DNA of 64,000 nucleotides from an uncultured Prevotellaceae bacterium (GCA_902762565.1 CACWOS010000005.1:19996-83995); one strand, 5' to 3'. Positions 43,785 through 52,360 are shown, counted from the first letter of the stretch. Numbers and translations are program-made. The notes: generated by a model not told the origin, from the sequence alone.

Positions 43785-44771
43785 TTATTGTAGTTTCTTT
43801 TTCAGTTCGTCTATCTCGCGCTGCATAGCTGCTATCTGGCGATACATGTCGGGCAACTTGGCATCAAGGGCTCTGGCCTTGAAATACATCTTCGGATTGA
43901 CGGCAGGTGAACCTATCAAGGTCTCACCGTTACCCTTGGTATTGCCTATGACGCCACACTGAGCTCCTACCATTGTCTTGTCTGCAACTTGGATGTGACC
44001 TGCGAATCCAGCCTGTCCGCCTACCATGCACCAGGCGCCAATCTTTGTTGAACCAGCCATGCCCGCTTGGGCCGACATCACAGTGTTCTCGCCAATTTCG
44101 CAGTTGTGGGCAACCTGAATCAGATTGTCTAACTTGACACCTTTGTGAATGATAGTCTGTCCCATTGTAGAACGGTCGACACAGGTATTGGCACCAATCT
44201 CCACGTTGTCCTCAATAATGACAATGCCCAACTGAGGAATCTTTTCATAGCCATCAGTGTTAGGTGCGAATCCGAAGCCGTCGGCACCAATCACTGCACC
44301 CGCATGGATGGTGACATTCTTGCCTATTTGGCAACCGTCGTAGATAGTAACGTTGGGGAAGATACGCGTTCCATCGCCAATCTTAACGCCCTCGCCGATA
44401 TAGGCAAAGGGGCCAATATACACGTCTTTGCCAATCTCAGCAGTTTTGCTGACAAAGGCAAGCGAATCAACACCAGTCTTCTTGGGCTGTGAGGCTGCAT
44501 ACATCTGCATCAATTTGGCTACGCATTCGTAAGCATTGGGTACTCTAATCAGCGTTGCACTGACAGGATGCTCCAACTCTAAGTCGTCGTTTACCAGTAC
44601 GATGCTGGCTTTCGTGTCGTAGATGTATGATGTGTATTTGGGGTTTGAGAGGAAAGTAATGGCACCCTCTCCAGCTTCTTCGATTTTTGCGAATGTGCTG
44701 ATAGTGGCTTGCTCATTCCCTTCTACGCGTCCACCGATAAAATCGGCTATTTGTTTAGCTGTAAACTGCAT
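43785..44771 (-). CDS. lpxD: UDP-3-O-acylglucosamine N-acyltransferase
   Basis: 328 residues. Third step of lipid A synthesis. N-terminal uridine-binding domain (about 1-100), then hexapeptide left-handed helix ([20 protein letters not shown]) with the catalytic His in [12 protein letters not shown] and a C-terminal helix ([19 protein letters not shown]). First gene of the operon; promoter -7 at 44802-44809. Confidence 0.97.
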   Translation of the reverse strand: MQFTAKQIADFIGGRVEGNEQATISTFAKIEEAGEGAITFLSNPKYTSYIYDTKASIVLVNDDLELEHPVSATLIRVPNAYECVAKLMQMYAASQPKKTGVDSLAFVSKTAEIGKDVYIGPFAYIGEGVKIGDGTRIFPNVTIYDGCQIGKNVTIHAGAVIGADGFGFAPNTDGYEKIPQLGIVIIEDNVEIGANTCVDRSTMGQTIIHKGVKLDNLIQVAHNCEIGENTVMSAQAGMAGSTKIGAWCMVGGQAGFAGHIQVADKTMVGAQCGVIGNTKGNGETLIGSPAVNPKMYFKARALDAKLPDMYRQIAAMQREIDELKKKLQ

Positions 44772-44801
44772 GTCTTCTTTATTTTATTATATAAAACTTT
44801 G

Positions 44802-44833
44802 CAAAGATACGAATAAATGAGCAAAAAACCAAA
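44802..44833 (-). promoter_or_regulatory. promoter of the lpxD-lpxC/fabZ-lpxA-miaA-PBP1-helicase operon
   Basis: On the minus strand TTTG (44830-44833), 20-bp spacer, TATCTTTG (44802-44809), about 30 nt before the lpxD ATG. No other good promoter was noted in the 8.2 kb of tightly packed genes that follow. Confidence 0.7.
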
Positions 44834-44918
44834 TATAATTTGAAGTTTTTTCGAATGTGAGTATTTTCTCGCATAGCGAAAAGATACGGATTTTTTTCTC
44901 AAATACCAAATAAATAAC

Positions 44919-46139
44919 TCAAAAACGTTGATAGCAGAGGTAATATTTACGTATTTTTTTCGAAAGTAGTTGCACATTTAAGATTTCTGAAGCTTCAGAA
45001 ATATCCTTGATAGTGCCGTCTTTGTAAAGTATTCCGATGCTATCATCGTCAGGATTATACATGTCTTTTCCTATCTCTGTCAGACTCATCAGGTAGGCAG
45101 CGTCTGCTAGTGATATGCCTTCCTTCTTGGCGATGTTTTGTGCAATTTCATCGAGACGTTCCTGTGAGGGACGCTCTTCGCTGACCTCCACATGCCATAG
45201 ATGTCTGTCAAGCATGCTTTCTGCTAGTAACGAAAGGGTTCTGTCGTCGCTGTGCTTCCATGCTTTTAGGGCACTCCAGATGTCGGAATCGTCCAACTCG
45301 CTATACATCGTCAGGGCTTCTGGATGTTGCTCGAACCAAGTGCGGTCTACGTCGTTTTTCAGGAAGTAGGCGAGGGCAGGAGCTGCAAAGATGTCGTATC
45401 CCTGTTTTGTTAGCATTTTTGCTCGTTTAAGGGCGCTAATCAGAATCTTTTCGTATCCTACTGCTGTTTTGTGCAGATAAACCTGCCAATACATCAGTCG
45501 TCTGGTGGTCAGGAAATTTTCTATCGAATAGATGCCCTTGACCTCTACCACCAGTTTCGAATCCTTCACGTTGAGCATCTTGATAATACGAGCGCTGCCT
45601 ATATTGCCCTCTGTGACACCTGTAAAGAAAGAATCGCGTCGCAGATAGTCCAAACGGTCCATGTCCAGTTGCGACGAGATGAGCTGGTGGAATATCTTGT
45701 TGGGATAGTCGTCCTTGAAGATGCTGATGGCTAGGGCTAATTGTCCTTTCAGGTCGTGATTGATCTGTTCCATCATCATGAGCGATATGTCCTCATGCGA
45801 GATGCCTTTGATGAGCGTATTCTCCAATACATGCGAGAAGGGTCCGTGTCCGATGTCGTGCATCAGGATGGCTGCCTCTACGGCTTCCGCTTCTGAATCG
45901 AAGATGTAGATGCCTTTTTCTTGAAGCGACTTTACAGCCTCGGACATCAGGTAGAAGGCGCCTAATGAATGTTGGAAACGGGTATGACGGGCACCTGGAT
46001 AGACGACGGAGGCCAGTCCCAACTGGTTGATGCGGTTCAGACGCTGCATCAGCGGATGGCGCACCACGTCGTAGAGCAGTCCGCGTGGAATCTTGATAAA
46101 CCCGAAAACGGGGTCGTTGATAATCTTGTGTTCGTTCAT
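44919..46139 (-). CDS. HD-domain phosphohydrolase (dNTPase-like, COG1078)
   Basis: 406 residues from the ATG at 46139 (MNEHKII). HD metal-binding motif: His in ARHTRFQHSLG, HD in ILMHDIGHGPFSHVLE, and a distant Asp in MDRLDYLRRDSF. The family resembles SAMHD1/dGTPases, so hydrolysis of (d)NTPs is plausible but not shown by sequence. Start chosen for its distance of 9 nt from the -7 box (46149-46156). Confidence 0.9.
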   Translation of the reverse strand: MNEHKIINDPVFGFIKIPRGLLYDVVRHPLMQRLNRINQLGLASVVYPGARHTRFQHSLGAFYLMSEAVKSLQEKGIYIFDSEAEAVEAAILMHDIGHGPFSHVLENTLIKGISHEDISLMMMEQINHDLKGQLALAISIFKDDYPNKIFHQLISSQLDMDRLDYLRRDSFFTGVTEGNIGSARIIKMLNVKDSKLVVEVKGIYSIENFLTTRRLMYWQVYLHKTAVGYEKILISALKRAKMLTKQGYDIFAAPALAYFLKNDVDRTWFEQHPEALTMYSELDDSDIWSALKAWKHSDDRTLSLLAESMLDRHLWHVEVSEERPSQERLDEIAQNIAKKEGISLADAAYLMSLTEIGKDMYNPDDDSIGILYKDGTIKDISEASEILNVQLLSKKIRKYYLCYQRF

Positions 46140-46148
46140 AATTGCGTG

Positions 46149-46208
46149 CAAAGGTACGAAAAAAATCGTAATTCGTCATTTGTAATTCATAATTATTTCG
46201 TAACTTTG
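46149..46208. promoter_or_regulatory. divergent promoters with almost no leaders
   Basis: Minus strand TACCTTTG (46149-46156) for the HD gene at 46139; plus strand TTTG (46179-46182), 18-bp spacer, TAACTTTG (46201-46208) for the epimerase-like gene at 46214. The plus ATG is only 5 nt beyond its box, predicting leaderless mRNA. Confidence 0.6.
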
Positions 46209-46213
46209 CACGC

Positions 46214-47296
46214 ATGAAACAGCAAATATGTATCTTTACAGGGGCTCGCCCCAATTTTGTGAAGGTGGCGCCACTGATTCGTGCCATCAATCGTACAGAC
46301 GAATGCAACTATCAGTTGGTATATGCAGGCCGTGAGGATGACCCTACGCTGGAAGCTTCGTTGTTCAGCGACCTCGAAATGCCTCGTCCTGATGTCTATC
46401 TGGGTGTGGACTGCGAGAATCTAAACGAGTTGACAGGCCGTGTGATGGCCGAGTTTGAACATTATCTCGAACAGCATCCTGCAGATAGCGTGATAGTTGT
46501 TGACGACCTTGCTTCTACAATGGCTGCGGCTATCGTCGCCAAAAAGCGTGGGGCACGTCTGGCTCATCTAGTGGCAGGCACGCGTTCGTTTGACATCACA
46601 ATGCCCAAGGAGATAAATCGCCTCGTTATCGACGGACTCTCTGACATGCTCTTTACAGCAGGTATGGGTTCCAGCAGCATTGCTACGCGTGAGGGTGCCG
46701 AGCTGCATAAGATATATATGGTAGGTAACATCCTGATGGATCAGTTGCGCTATTGTCGTGATCGTTGGCAGCGTCCTGCCTGTCTCGAAGGCATCGAGGA
46801 TGGACGTTATCTGGTGTTCACTCTCAATCGCAAGGCATTACTGGCGTCTAAAGATAATCTTTTGTTGATGCTTCAGGCCGTTGCGCGTGTGACTGGCGAC
46901 GTTCCTGTCATTGCTCCATTGCGAGGCCTGGCTGCAGAGACGGTTCAGGTGATGATGGTGAAACACCCTGAGCTACAAGCCGCCATCCGCATTGTTCCTG
47001 CACTCGGCTATCTCGAGTTCGGCTATCTGACGTCACGCGCCAAGGGCATCATTACCGATTCTGGTAATGTGGCCGAGGAGGCAACCTTCAACCACGTGCC
47101 CTGCATTACGCTTAATTCGTACACGGAGCATCAGGAAACGGTGAAACAGGGCACCAACGTCCTTGTTGGTGAGAATGCTGAACGTCTGGCTTCTGAAGTT
47201 GGTCGCATGTTGTCAGACGATTGGGTGACAGGACAGTTACCTGACCGTTGGGATGGCCGTACAGCCGAACGTATCGTCAGTATGCTTTGTGCTTGA
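46214..47296 (+). CDS. UDP-GlcNAc 2-epimerase-like protein with altered catalytic residues
   Basis: 360 residues, the length and fold order of WecB/MnaA: FTGARPNFVKVAPL at the N-terminus, VVDDLAST, PKEINR, and the late ITDSGNVAEEA and EHQETVKQGT. Compared with E. coli WecB (from memory), the conserved Asp (D98 here) and Glu of PKE are kept, but HVEAG has become HLVAG (V120 for Glu) and the GHRRE motif has become LNRKA (N205 for His). These residues are needed for epimerisation, so the protein may bind UDP-sugar without that reaction, or do another one. It is not next to sugar-nucleotide genes. Confidence 0.8.
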   Translation: MKQQICIFTGARPNFVKVAPLIRAINRTDECNYQLVYAGREDDPTLEASLFSDLEMPRPDVYLGVDCENLNELTGRVMAEFEHYLEQHPADSVIVVDDLASTMAAAIVAKKRGARLAHLVAGTRSFDITMPKEINRLVIDGLSDMLFTAGMGSSSIATREGAELHKIYMVGNILMDQLRYCRDRWQRPACLEGIEDGRYLVFTLNRKALLASKDNLLLMLQAVARVTGDVPVIAPLRGLAAETVQVMMVKHPELQAAIRIVPALGYLEFGYLTSRAKGIITDSGNVAEEATFNHVPCITLNSYTEHQETVKQGTNVLVGENAERLASEVGRMLSDDWVTGQLPDRWDGRTAERIVSMLCA

Positions 47297-47305
47297 AATT
47301 TGCAT

Positions 47306-47480
47306 TTCTGACAATTATGACAGTCAGAATCTGCGCCCACATCCTTGCGAGAAAGAGTATATATTATACCATATTATTATATAATATCAATATTATATAT
47401 ATAATATGAATCTATTTTCATCATCTTGGCTTAATTTGAGTCCCAAAATCTGACACTGTCATTTGTCAGAATTGTCAGAC
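47306..47480. repeat. inverted-repeat element with TGACA-word arms and TA-rich core
   Basis: Left arm 47306-47333 and right arm 47444-47480 are reverse complements once one extra word of about 8 bp in the right arm is skipped. Both consist of TCTGACAATT/ATGACAGT-like words. The core (47358-47407) is almost pure A/T with palindromic ATTATATAAT segments. Same plan as 12339-12552 although the arm words differ. Confidence 0.7.
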
Positions 47481-47531
47481 TTTTGCTGAGACATGCTGTT
47501 TTCTTGCCGAGACATACTGTTCTCCTGTGGC

Positions 47532-47676
47532 GCGCTTACTGCTCGTGCCTCTTCCGCTCCGTGCTCGTGCCTCTTCCGCTCCGTGCTCGCGTCCCTTCCG
47601 CTTACTGCTCTTGCCTCTTCCGCTTACTGCTCTTGCCTCTTCCGCTTACTGCTCTTGCCTCTTCCGCTCCGTGCGG
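47532..47676. repeat. 22-bp tandem repeat array, about 6.5 units
   Basis: Units start at 47551, 47573, 47595, 47617, 47639 and 47661 (partial), with a partial unit at 47532-47550. Consensus begins CTTCCGCT followed by CCGTGC or TACTGC, then TCTTGCCT-like. Units at 47595, 47617 and 47639 are identical. The period, 22 bp, is not a multiple of 3, and the conserved word is too short for a CRISPR repeat. Confidence 0.92.
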
Positions 47677-47724
47677 ACAATTGTGGCCAACTAAAATCAA
47701 ATCTATGAAAAAAACTCAAAATTC

Positions 47725-47756
47725 TTTGGTTTTTTGCTTGATTTTTTGTACCTTTG
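47725..47756 (+). promoter_or_regulatory. promoter of pheT
   Basis: TTTG (47725-47728), 20-bp spacer, TACCTTTG (47749-47756). The ATG at 47792 lies about 30 nt downstream of the predicted start. Confidence 0.75.
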
Positions 47757-47791
47757 CACGCGTTTTTTCAAAGACATCAAATATCATTGCA

Positions 47792-50245
47792 ATGAATATA
47801 TCGTATAAATGGTTAAAGGAGTACGTTGATTTCGACCTCACACCGCAGCAGGTGTGTGATGCGTTGACATCGACAGGTCTGGAGGTTGACGCACTCGAAG
47901 AAGTACAAAGTATTAAGGGCGGTCTGAAGGGCCTTTACGTTGGTAAGGTGCTCACGTGCGAGATGCACCCAGACTCAGACCACCTACATGTAACTACCGT
48001 TGATTTAGGTAAGGGCGAACCTCAGCAGATTGTCTGTGGCGCTCCCAATGTGGCTGCTGGCCAGAAGGTCATCGTGGCCGATCTGGGTTGTGTGCTGTAT
48101 GATGGCGACAAGGAGTTTGTCATCAAGAAGTCGAAGCTGCGTGGTGTAGAGTCGATGGGTATGATTTGTGCTGAGGACGAGATTGGTATCGGCACCGACC
48201 ATGCTGGCATCATCGTACTGCCTGAGGATGCTGTTGTCGGCACGCCTGCCGCTGAGTATTACCACTTGGAGAGCGACTGGCTCATCGAGGTAGACATCAC
48301 AGCCAACCGTGCCGATGCGCTGTCACACTGGGGTGTTGCTCGCGATCTGTATGCGTGGCTGAAGCAGAACGGCTACAAAACGGCAACCCACAAGCCCTGT
48401 GCATCGACGTTCTCCGTCGATGACAACAGCCTTCCCATCGACGTGGTCATCGAGAACACCGAGGCCTGCAAGCGTTACGCCTGTGTCAGTATCACCGATT
48501 GCGAGGTGAAAGAATCGCCTGAGTGGCTGAAGAACAAGCTGAGCGTCATTGGTCTGCGTCCCATCAACAATATCGTCGACATCACCAACTATGTGATGAT
48601 GGCGTTGGGTCAGCCCCTGCACTGCTTCGATGCCGATATGGTGAAAGGCCACAAGATTGTAGTGAAAACCATGCCCGAAGGTACACCCTTTGTGACGCTG
48701 GATGGTGAAGAGCACAAGCTCTCTGACCGTGACCTCGCTATCTGCAATGCTGAGGATCCCATGTGTATCGCTGGCGTCTTTGGCGGAAAGGGTAGTGGTA
48801 CCTACGAGACCACGAAGAACGTCGTTCTCGAGAGTGCTTACTTCCATCCCACTTGGATTCGTAAGTCTGCTCGTCGTCATGGATTGAGCACCGACGCCTC
48901 GTTCCGTTTCGAGCGTGGCATCGATCCCAATGGCGTGATTGACGCGCTGAAATATGCCGCCCAGCTCTGTAAGGAACTGGCAGGTGGTAAGGTGTCTATG
49001 GAAATCAAGGACGTTTATCCCGAGAAGATGGAGAACGCCGTTGTAGACCTCCAGTACAGCTATGTTCATTCGCTGGTTGGTAAGGACATTCCCGTCGAGA
49101 CCATCAAGAGCATCTGTGACTCGCTGGAGATGAAGGTGCTCAGCGAGAGTGCCGAGGGACTGAAACTTGAAATCCCCGCCTACCGCGTCGACGTACAGCG
49201 TCCTTGCGACGTGGTGGAAGACATCCTGCGCATCTACGGATATAACAATGTGGAGATTCCCACACAGCTGAAGTCCAGCCTCGTCATCAAGGGCGATGAA
49301 GACCAGAAGCACAAGTTGGCTAACCTCGTTTCAGAGCAGTTGGTGGGTGCTGGTTTTAATGAGATTCTGAACAACTCGTTGACGAAGGCTGCCTACTATA
49401 CAGAAGAGCAGCAGGCTCACCTGGTAAAGATTATGAATCCGCTGTCGAGCGACCTGAACGTGATGCGAGGCACCCTGCTGTTTGGTGGTTTGGAGAGCGT
49501 CGAGCACAATGTGAAGCGCAAGAACCCCAACTGCCGTTTCTTTGAGTTCGGCAACGTCTATAGCTTCGACCCTGAGAAAGAAAATCAGGACGACCCCATG
49601 CAGGCTTATAAGGAGCAGTATCATATGGCATTGTGGCTGACGGGTAAGCGCGTGGAAGGTTCTTGGGCCCATGCTAACGAGGACACTTCCTATGCTGAGC
49701 TCGATGCCTACGTGCAGAACATTTTAGCACGTATTGGTGTGCAGTCTGGTATGCTGGTAAGCAAGAAGAGTGAGAATGCGATCTTCTCTGCTGGTCTGAC
49801 CATCGAGAACCGTGGTGGCAAGAAGCTCATCGAGATGGGTGTGCTGACGAAGAAGTTGCAGAAGCAGTTCGACATCGACACGCCTGTGTATTATGCTGAG
49901 CTCAACTGGACAGCCCTGATGAAGGTCATCCGCAAGCAGAAGGTGGAGTTCACGGAGATTCCTAAATTCCCGTCTGTCAGCCGTGACCTCGCTCTGCTCA
50001 TCGACAAGAGCGTCGAGTTCCAGCAGATTGAAGACATCGCCCGTCAGACGGAGCGTAAGTTCCTGAAGAAAGTCGAGCTCTTCGACGTCTACGAGGGCGA
50101 CAAACTGCCCGCTGGCAAAAAGTCGTATGCCGTCAACTTCATCCTGCAAGACCCCGAGAAGACCATGGGCGACAAGCAGATTGAAGCCATCATGAACAAG
50201 CTGATTCAGAACCTCAAAAAGCAGCTCAATGCCGAGCTGAGATAG
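47792..50245 (+). CDS. pheT: phenylalanyl-tRNA synthetase beta subunit
   Basis: 817 residues from the ATG at 47792 (MNISYKWLKEYVDFD). Domain order is standard: B1 and a tRNA-binding EMAP-like domain (about 40-150), B3/B4 (GLRPINNIVDITNYVM), B5 (PAYRVDVQRPCDVVEDILRIYG), class II-like core, and the ferredoxin-fold anticodon domain at the C-terminus (KFPSVSRDLALLID ... AVNFILQDPEKTMGD). Acts with PheS, not in the window, to charge tRNA-Phe. The frame extends upstream to 47483 only through the repeat array. Confidence 0.97.
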   Translation: MNISYKWLKEYVDFDLTPQQVCDALTSTGLEVDALEEVQSIKGGLKGLYVGKVLTCEMHPDSDHLHVTTVDLGKGEPQQIVCGAPNVAAGQKVIVADLGCVLYDGDKEFVIKKSKLRGVESMGMICAEDEIGIGTDHAGIIVLPEDAVVGTPAAEYYHLESDWLIEVDITANRADALSHWGVARDLYAWLKQNGYKTATHKPCASTFSVDDNSLPIDVVIENTEACKRYACVSITDCEVKESPEWLKNKLSVIGLRPINNIVDITNYVMMALGQPLHCFDADMVKGHKIVVKTMPEGTPFVTLDGEEHKLSDRDLAICNAEDPMCIAGVFGGKGSGTYETTKNVVLESAYFHPTWIRKSARRHGLSTDASFRFERGIDPNGVIDALKYAAQLCKELAGGKVSMEIKDVYPEKMENAVVDLQYSYVHSLVGKDIPVETIKSICDSLEMKVLSESAEGLKLEIPAYRVDVQRPCDVVEDILRIYGYNNVEIPTQLKSSLVIKGDEDQKHKLANLVSEQLVGAGFNEILNNSLTKAAYYTEEQQAHLVKIMNPLSSDLNVMRGTLLFGGLESVEHNVKRKNPNCRFFEFGNVYSFDPEKENQDDPMQAYKEQYHMALWLTGKRVEGSWAHANEDTSYAELDAYVQNILARIGVQSGMLVSKKSENAIFSAGLTIENRGGKKLIEMGVLTKKLQKQFDIDTPVYYAELNWTALMKVIRKQKVEFTEIPKFPSVSRDLALLIDKSVEFQQIEDIARQTERKFLKKVELFDVYEGDKLPAGKKSYAVNFILQDPEKTMGDKQIEAIMNKLIQNLKKQLNAELR

Positions 50246-50250
50246 GAAAT

Positions 50251-50718
50251 AACCGCAGATTACGCAGATTTCACAGATTTTTATTCTGAATGGAAGAAGA
50301 GTACAACTTGCTGAAAAAGTATCGTGATGATCAGACTTTTGCTGTTATTGGGGCTGCTATGGCTGTTCATCGTGAGTTGGGCCCTGGATTTCTTGAATCT
50401 GCTTATGGAGATGCCCTTGAGATGGAGTTTGATGAACGAAAGATTCCCTATGAGAGGGAGAAACTGGTTCAGATCTTCTACAAAGGGAAACCTATCAAGA
50501 CACACTACCAAGCTGATTTTGTCTGCTTCGGTGATTTAATAGTAGAGATGAAAACTGTTGAGACAATAGCAGATGTGCATCGGGCTCAGTTGATTCATTA
50601 TCTGAAAGCGACTAAAATAAAAAAGGATTATTAATAAATTTCAAAAACAAAAGTCTGCAGTATGAAAGATTTGCCAATGATTATTAATTAATCTGTGTAA
50701 TCTGTGTAATCTGCGGTT
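50251..50718. mobile_element. GxxExxY cassette bounded by 29-bp inverted repeats
   Basis: Left repeat 50251-50279 and right repeat 50690-50718 are inverted copies differing at about 3 of 29 positions. Each is built of three CAGATTAC-like words beginning AACCGCAG at the outer edge. The only content is a GxxExxY gene whose ancestral stop (50685-50687) directly abuts the right repeat. The cassette sits between pheT and yebC. Mobility is inferred from its bounded form; no target-site duplication was seen. Confidence 0.6.
50290..50687 (+). pseudogene. GxxExxY family PD-(D/E)XK-like protein, frameshifted near 3' end
   Basis: The intact part runs from 50290 to a premature TAA at 50632-50634 (114 residues) and contains the family signature GPGFLESAYG (G-X2-E-X2-Y) and a nuclease-like core: Asp in HYQADFVC followed by VEMKTV (Glu-X-Lys). 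After the six-A run at 50619-50624, one extra base would restore a continuous frame ending GLLINFKNKSLQYERF...DY at 50687, the usual C-terminus of the family. So one A seems to have been lost, by mutation or sequencing error. Function of the family is unproven; it typically sits between repeats like the ones here. Confidence 0.8.
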
Positions 50719-50732
50719 AATTATTCAAACTT

Positions 50733-51470
50733 ATGGGAAGAGCATTTGAATATCGCAAAGCTGCGAAACTGAAGAGATGGGGCCACATGGCCAAGACATT
50801 CACCAAGATTGGCAAGCAGATTGCTATCGCTGTGAAGGCTGGCGGTCCAGAGCCTGACATGAACCCTGCACTGCGTGCTATCATCGCCAACGCTAAGCGC
50901 GAGAACATGCCGAAGGACAACATCGAGCGTGCCATCAAGAACGCTATGGGTAAGGACCAGAGCGACTACAAGGAAGTGACTTACGAGGGATATGGTCCTC
51001 ACGGAGTTGCTATCTTCGTTGACGCCCTGACCGACAACACCACCCGTACCGTTGGTGACGTTCGTTCAGTGTTCAACAAGTTCAATGGCAACCTGGGTAC
51101 TCAGGGCTCGCTGTCGTTCCTGTTCGACCACAAGTGCGTGTTCACCTTCAAGAAGACCGATGGTCTGGATATGGACGAGATGATTCTCGACCTGATTGAC
51201 TACGGCGTGGAGGATGAGTACGACGAGGACGAGGAAGAGAACAGCATCACCATCTATGGTGACCCCTCATCGTTTGGTGCCATCCAGAAGCACTTGGAAG
51301 AGAACGGTTTCGAGGTAACGGGTGCTGAGTTCACTCGTATTCCTAACGACTTGAAAGACGTTACTCCTGAGGAGCGCGAGACCATCGACAAGATGATTGA
51401 GAAACTCGAGGACTTCGACGACGTGCAGACTGTCTATACGAACATGAAGCCCGAGGGTATCGAGGAGTAA
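50733..51470 (+). CDS. YebC/PmpR-family protein
   Basis: 245 residues. Family is known for transcriptional regulation and, more recently, for relieving ribosome stalling at proline stretches. N-terminal MGRAFEYRKAAKLKRWGHMAK, GGPEPDMNPALRAIIANAKRENMPKDNIERAI, and TYEGYGPHGVAIFVDALTDN are the diagnostic blocks. A central acidic patch (EDEYDEDEEEN, about 150-160) is typical. The start lies 14 bp after the right repeat of the GxxExxY cassette, so the cassette sits directly in its upstream region. Confidence 0.93.
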   Translation: MGRAFEYRKAAKLKRWGHMAKTFTKIGKQIAIAVKAGGPEPDMNPALRAIIANAKRENMPKDNIERAIKNAMGKDQSDYKEVTYEGYGPHGVAIFVDALTDNTTRTVGDVRSVFNKFNGNLGTQGSLSFLFDHKCVFTFKKTDGLDMDEMILDLIDYGVEDEYDEDEEENSITIYGDPSSFGAIQKHLEENGFEVTGAEFTRIPNDLKDVTPEERETIDKMIEKLEDFDDVQTVYTNMKPEGIEE

Positions 51471-51478
51471 ACAGAAGC

Positions 51479-52360
51479 TTATTTTTCGCTGAGGGTTGCG
51501 AAATAGCCTAGGCGATAGAGCGAGAAAAGAAATAAGCTGGGGTGGCGCAGTAAGATGCGTCGCTCCAGTTTTTTTGTTGCATGATGGAAGAGGCGTAGCA
51601 GAGGCAAGATCCATCCTAAGTATTCCATTCGTTGAAGCAGGCGTGAGCCGTCCTTCAGTTCATGACGGAAGGTATACAGTGTTCGCAAGCCTTCCTCCGT
51701 CTTGTTTAGGAATTGTTCGTTCTCTTCAAACACCTCAAAACTCAGTGGATTGTCCAAATGGTGAATGGGAATACGATGGCTTTCAAGTGTCATGCCAAAT
51801 AGCACGTCCTCGTAGCCATAATGGCGGAAACGCAGGTCAAAAGGATATTCCGTCATCAGTTGCTTGGGAGCCATAAAGTTGGCCGTGTGGAAGTCACGAT
51901 AGGGCTCTTGTTGTCTGCGCTCTGCTGTATGTTCATGCTCTGCAGCCCGCTCGTAATGGTAACGCAGATTGTTTTTCAGCAGATTAGCATCACCTCCTAC
52001 ACTGATGCCTCCGTCCCAAACAGCCTGTTCTTTGGGCGTTTCCACATACCGACGCAGGAAGTCTGGGCGTCGCACCACCATATCGCTGTCAATAAATAAT
52101 ACCCAAGGCTTTGAGGCTTGATAAGCCAGATAGTTTCGGATAGCAGCACGTCCAGCATTCTCTGGTCGCTCTATGTAGCGGCTGTTGGTATAGTTGTTGA
52201 TAGCCCTATTCGCCTTGATGGTATGGGGAAGGGTTGAACCGTCGTCAGCCACGATGATTTCGTAACTGATGGGCAGTTGGTTGGCTTGTTGTTGTAGTGA
52301 TTGGACTAGCTCAACGCACGTGTGATTGTAGGTGGGTATCAGTATCGATATATCCTTCAT
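51479..52360 (-). CDS. family 2 glycosyltransferase
   Basis: 293 residues. GT-A fold: ISILIPTYNH at the start, YEIIVADDGSTLPH, and the DXD-like FIDSDMVVRRPDFL; FRHYGYEDVLFGM matches the acceptor/catalytic ED block. No signal or membrane segment except a weak C-terminal helix. Convergent with yebC, 8 bp apart. Promoter -7 TATTTTTG at 52368-52375 on this strand. Acceptor and donor are unknown; it may serve the glycan locus further right. Confidence 0.88.
   Translation of the reverse strand: MKDISILIPTYNHTCVELVQSLQQQANQLPISYEIIVADDGSTLPHTIKANRAINNYTNSRYIERPENAGRAAIRNYLAYQASKPWVLFIDSDMVVRRPDFLRRYVETPKEQAVWDGGISVGGDANLLKNNLRYHYERAAEHEHTAERRQQEPYRDFHTANFMAPKQLMTEYPFDLRFRHYGYEDVLFGMTLESHRIPIHHLDNPLSFEVFEENEQFLNKTEEGLRTLYTFRHELKDGSRLLQRMEYLGWILPLLRLFHHATKKLERRILLRHPSLFLFSLYRLGYFATLSEK

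Larger units (their letters stand above)
47297..47791. other. repeat-rich gap before pheT
   Basis: About 495 bp without a supported gene. It holds an inverted-repeat element (47306-47480), a 22-bp repeat array (47532-47676) and the pheT promoter (47725-47756). The open frame that reaches back from pheT to 47483 is an artefact of the array (Leu/Pro/Ser/Cys-rich translation). Confidence 0.8.

Noticed and set aside
47532-47676. CRISPR array
   Set aside because: Units are contiguous with a 22-bp period and no unique spacers; no cas genes are near.
47483-47791. N-terminal extension of pheT
   Set aside because: Translates the 22-bp repeat array and promoter; PheT family start is at 47792.
50619-50634. 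Programmed ribosomal frameshift in the GxxExxY gene
   Set aside because: A6 followed by GG could slip, but no stimulatory structure or family precedent was seen; mutation or sequencing error is simpler.
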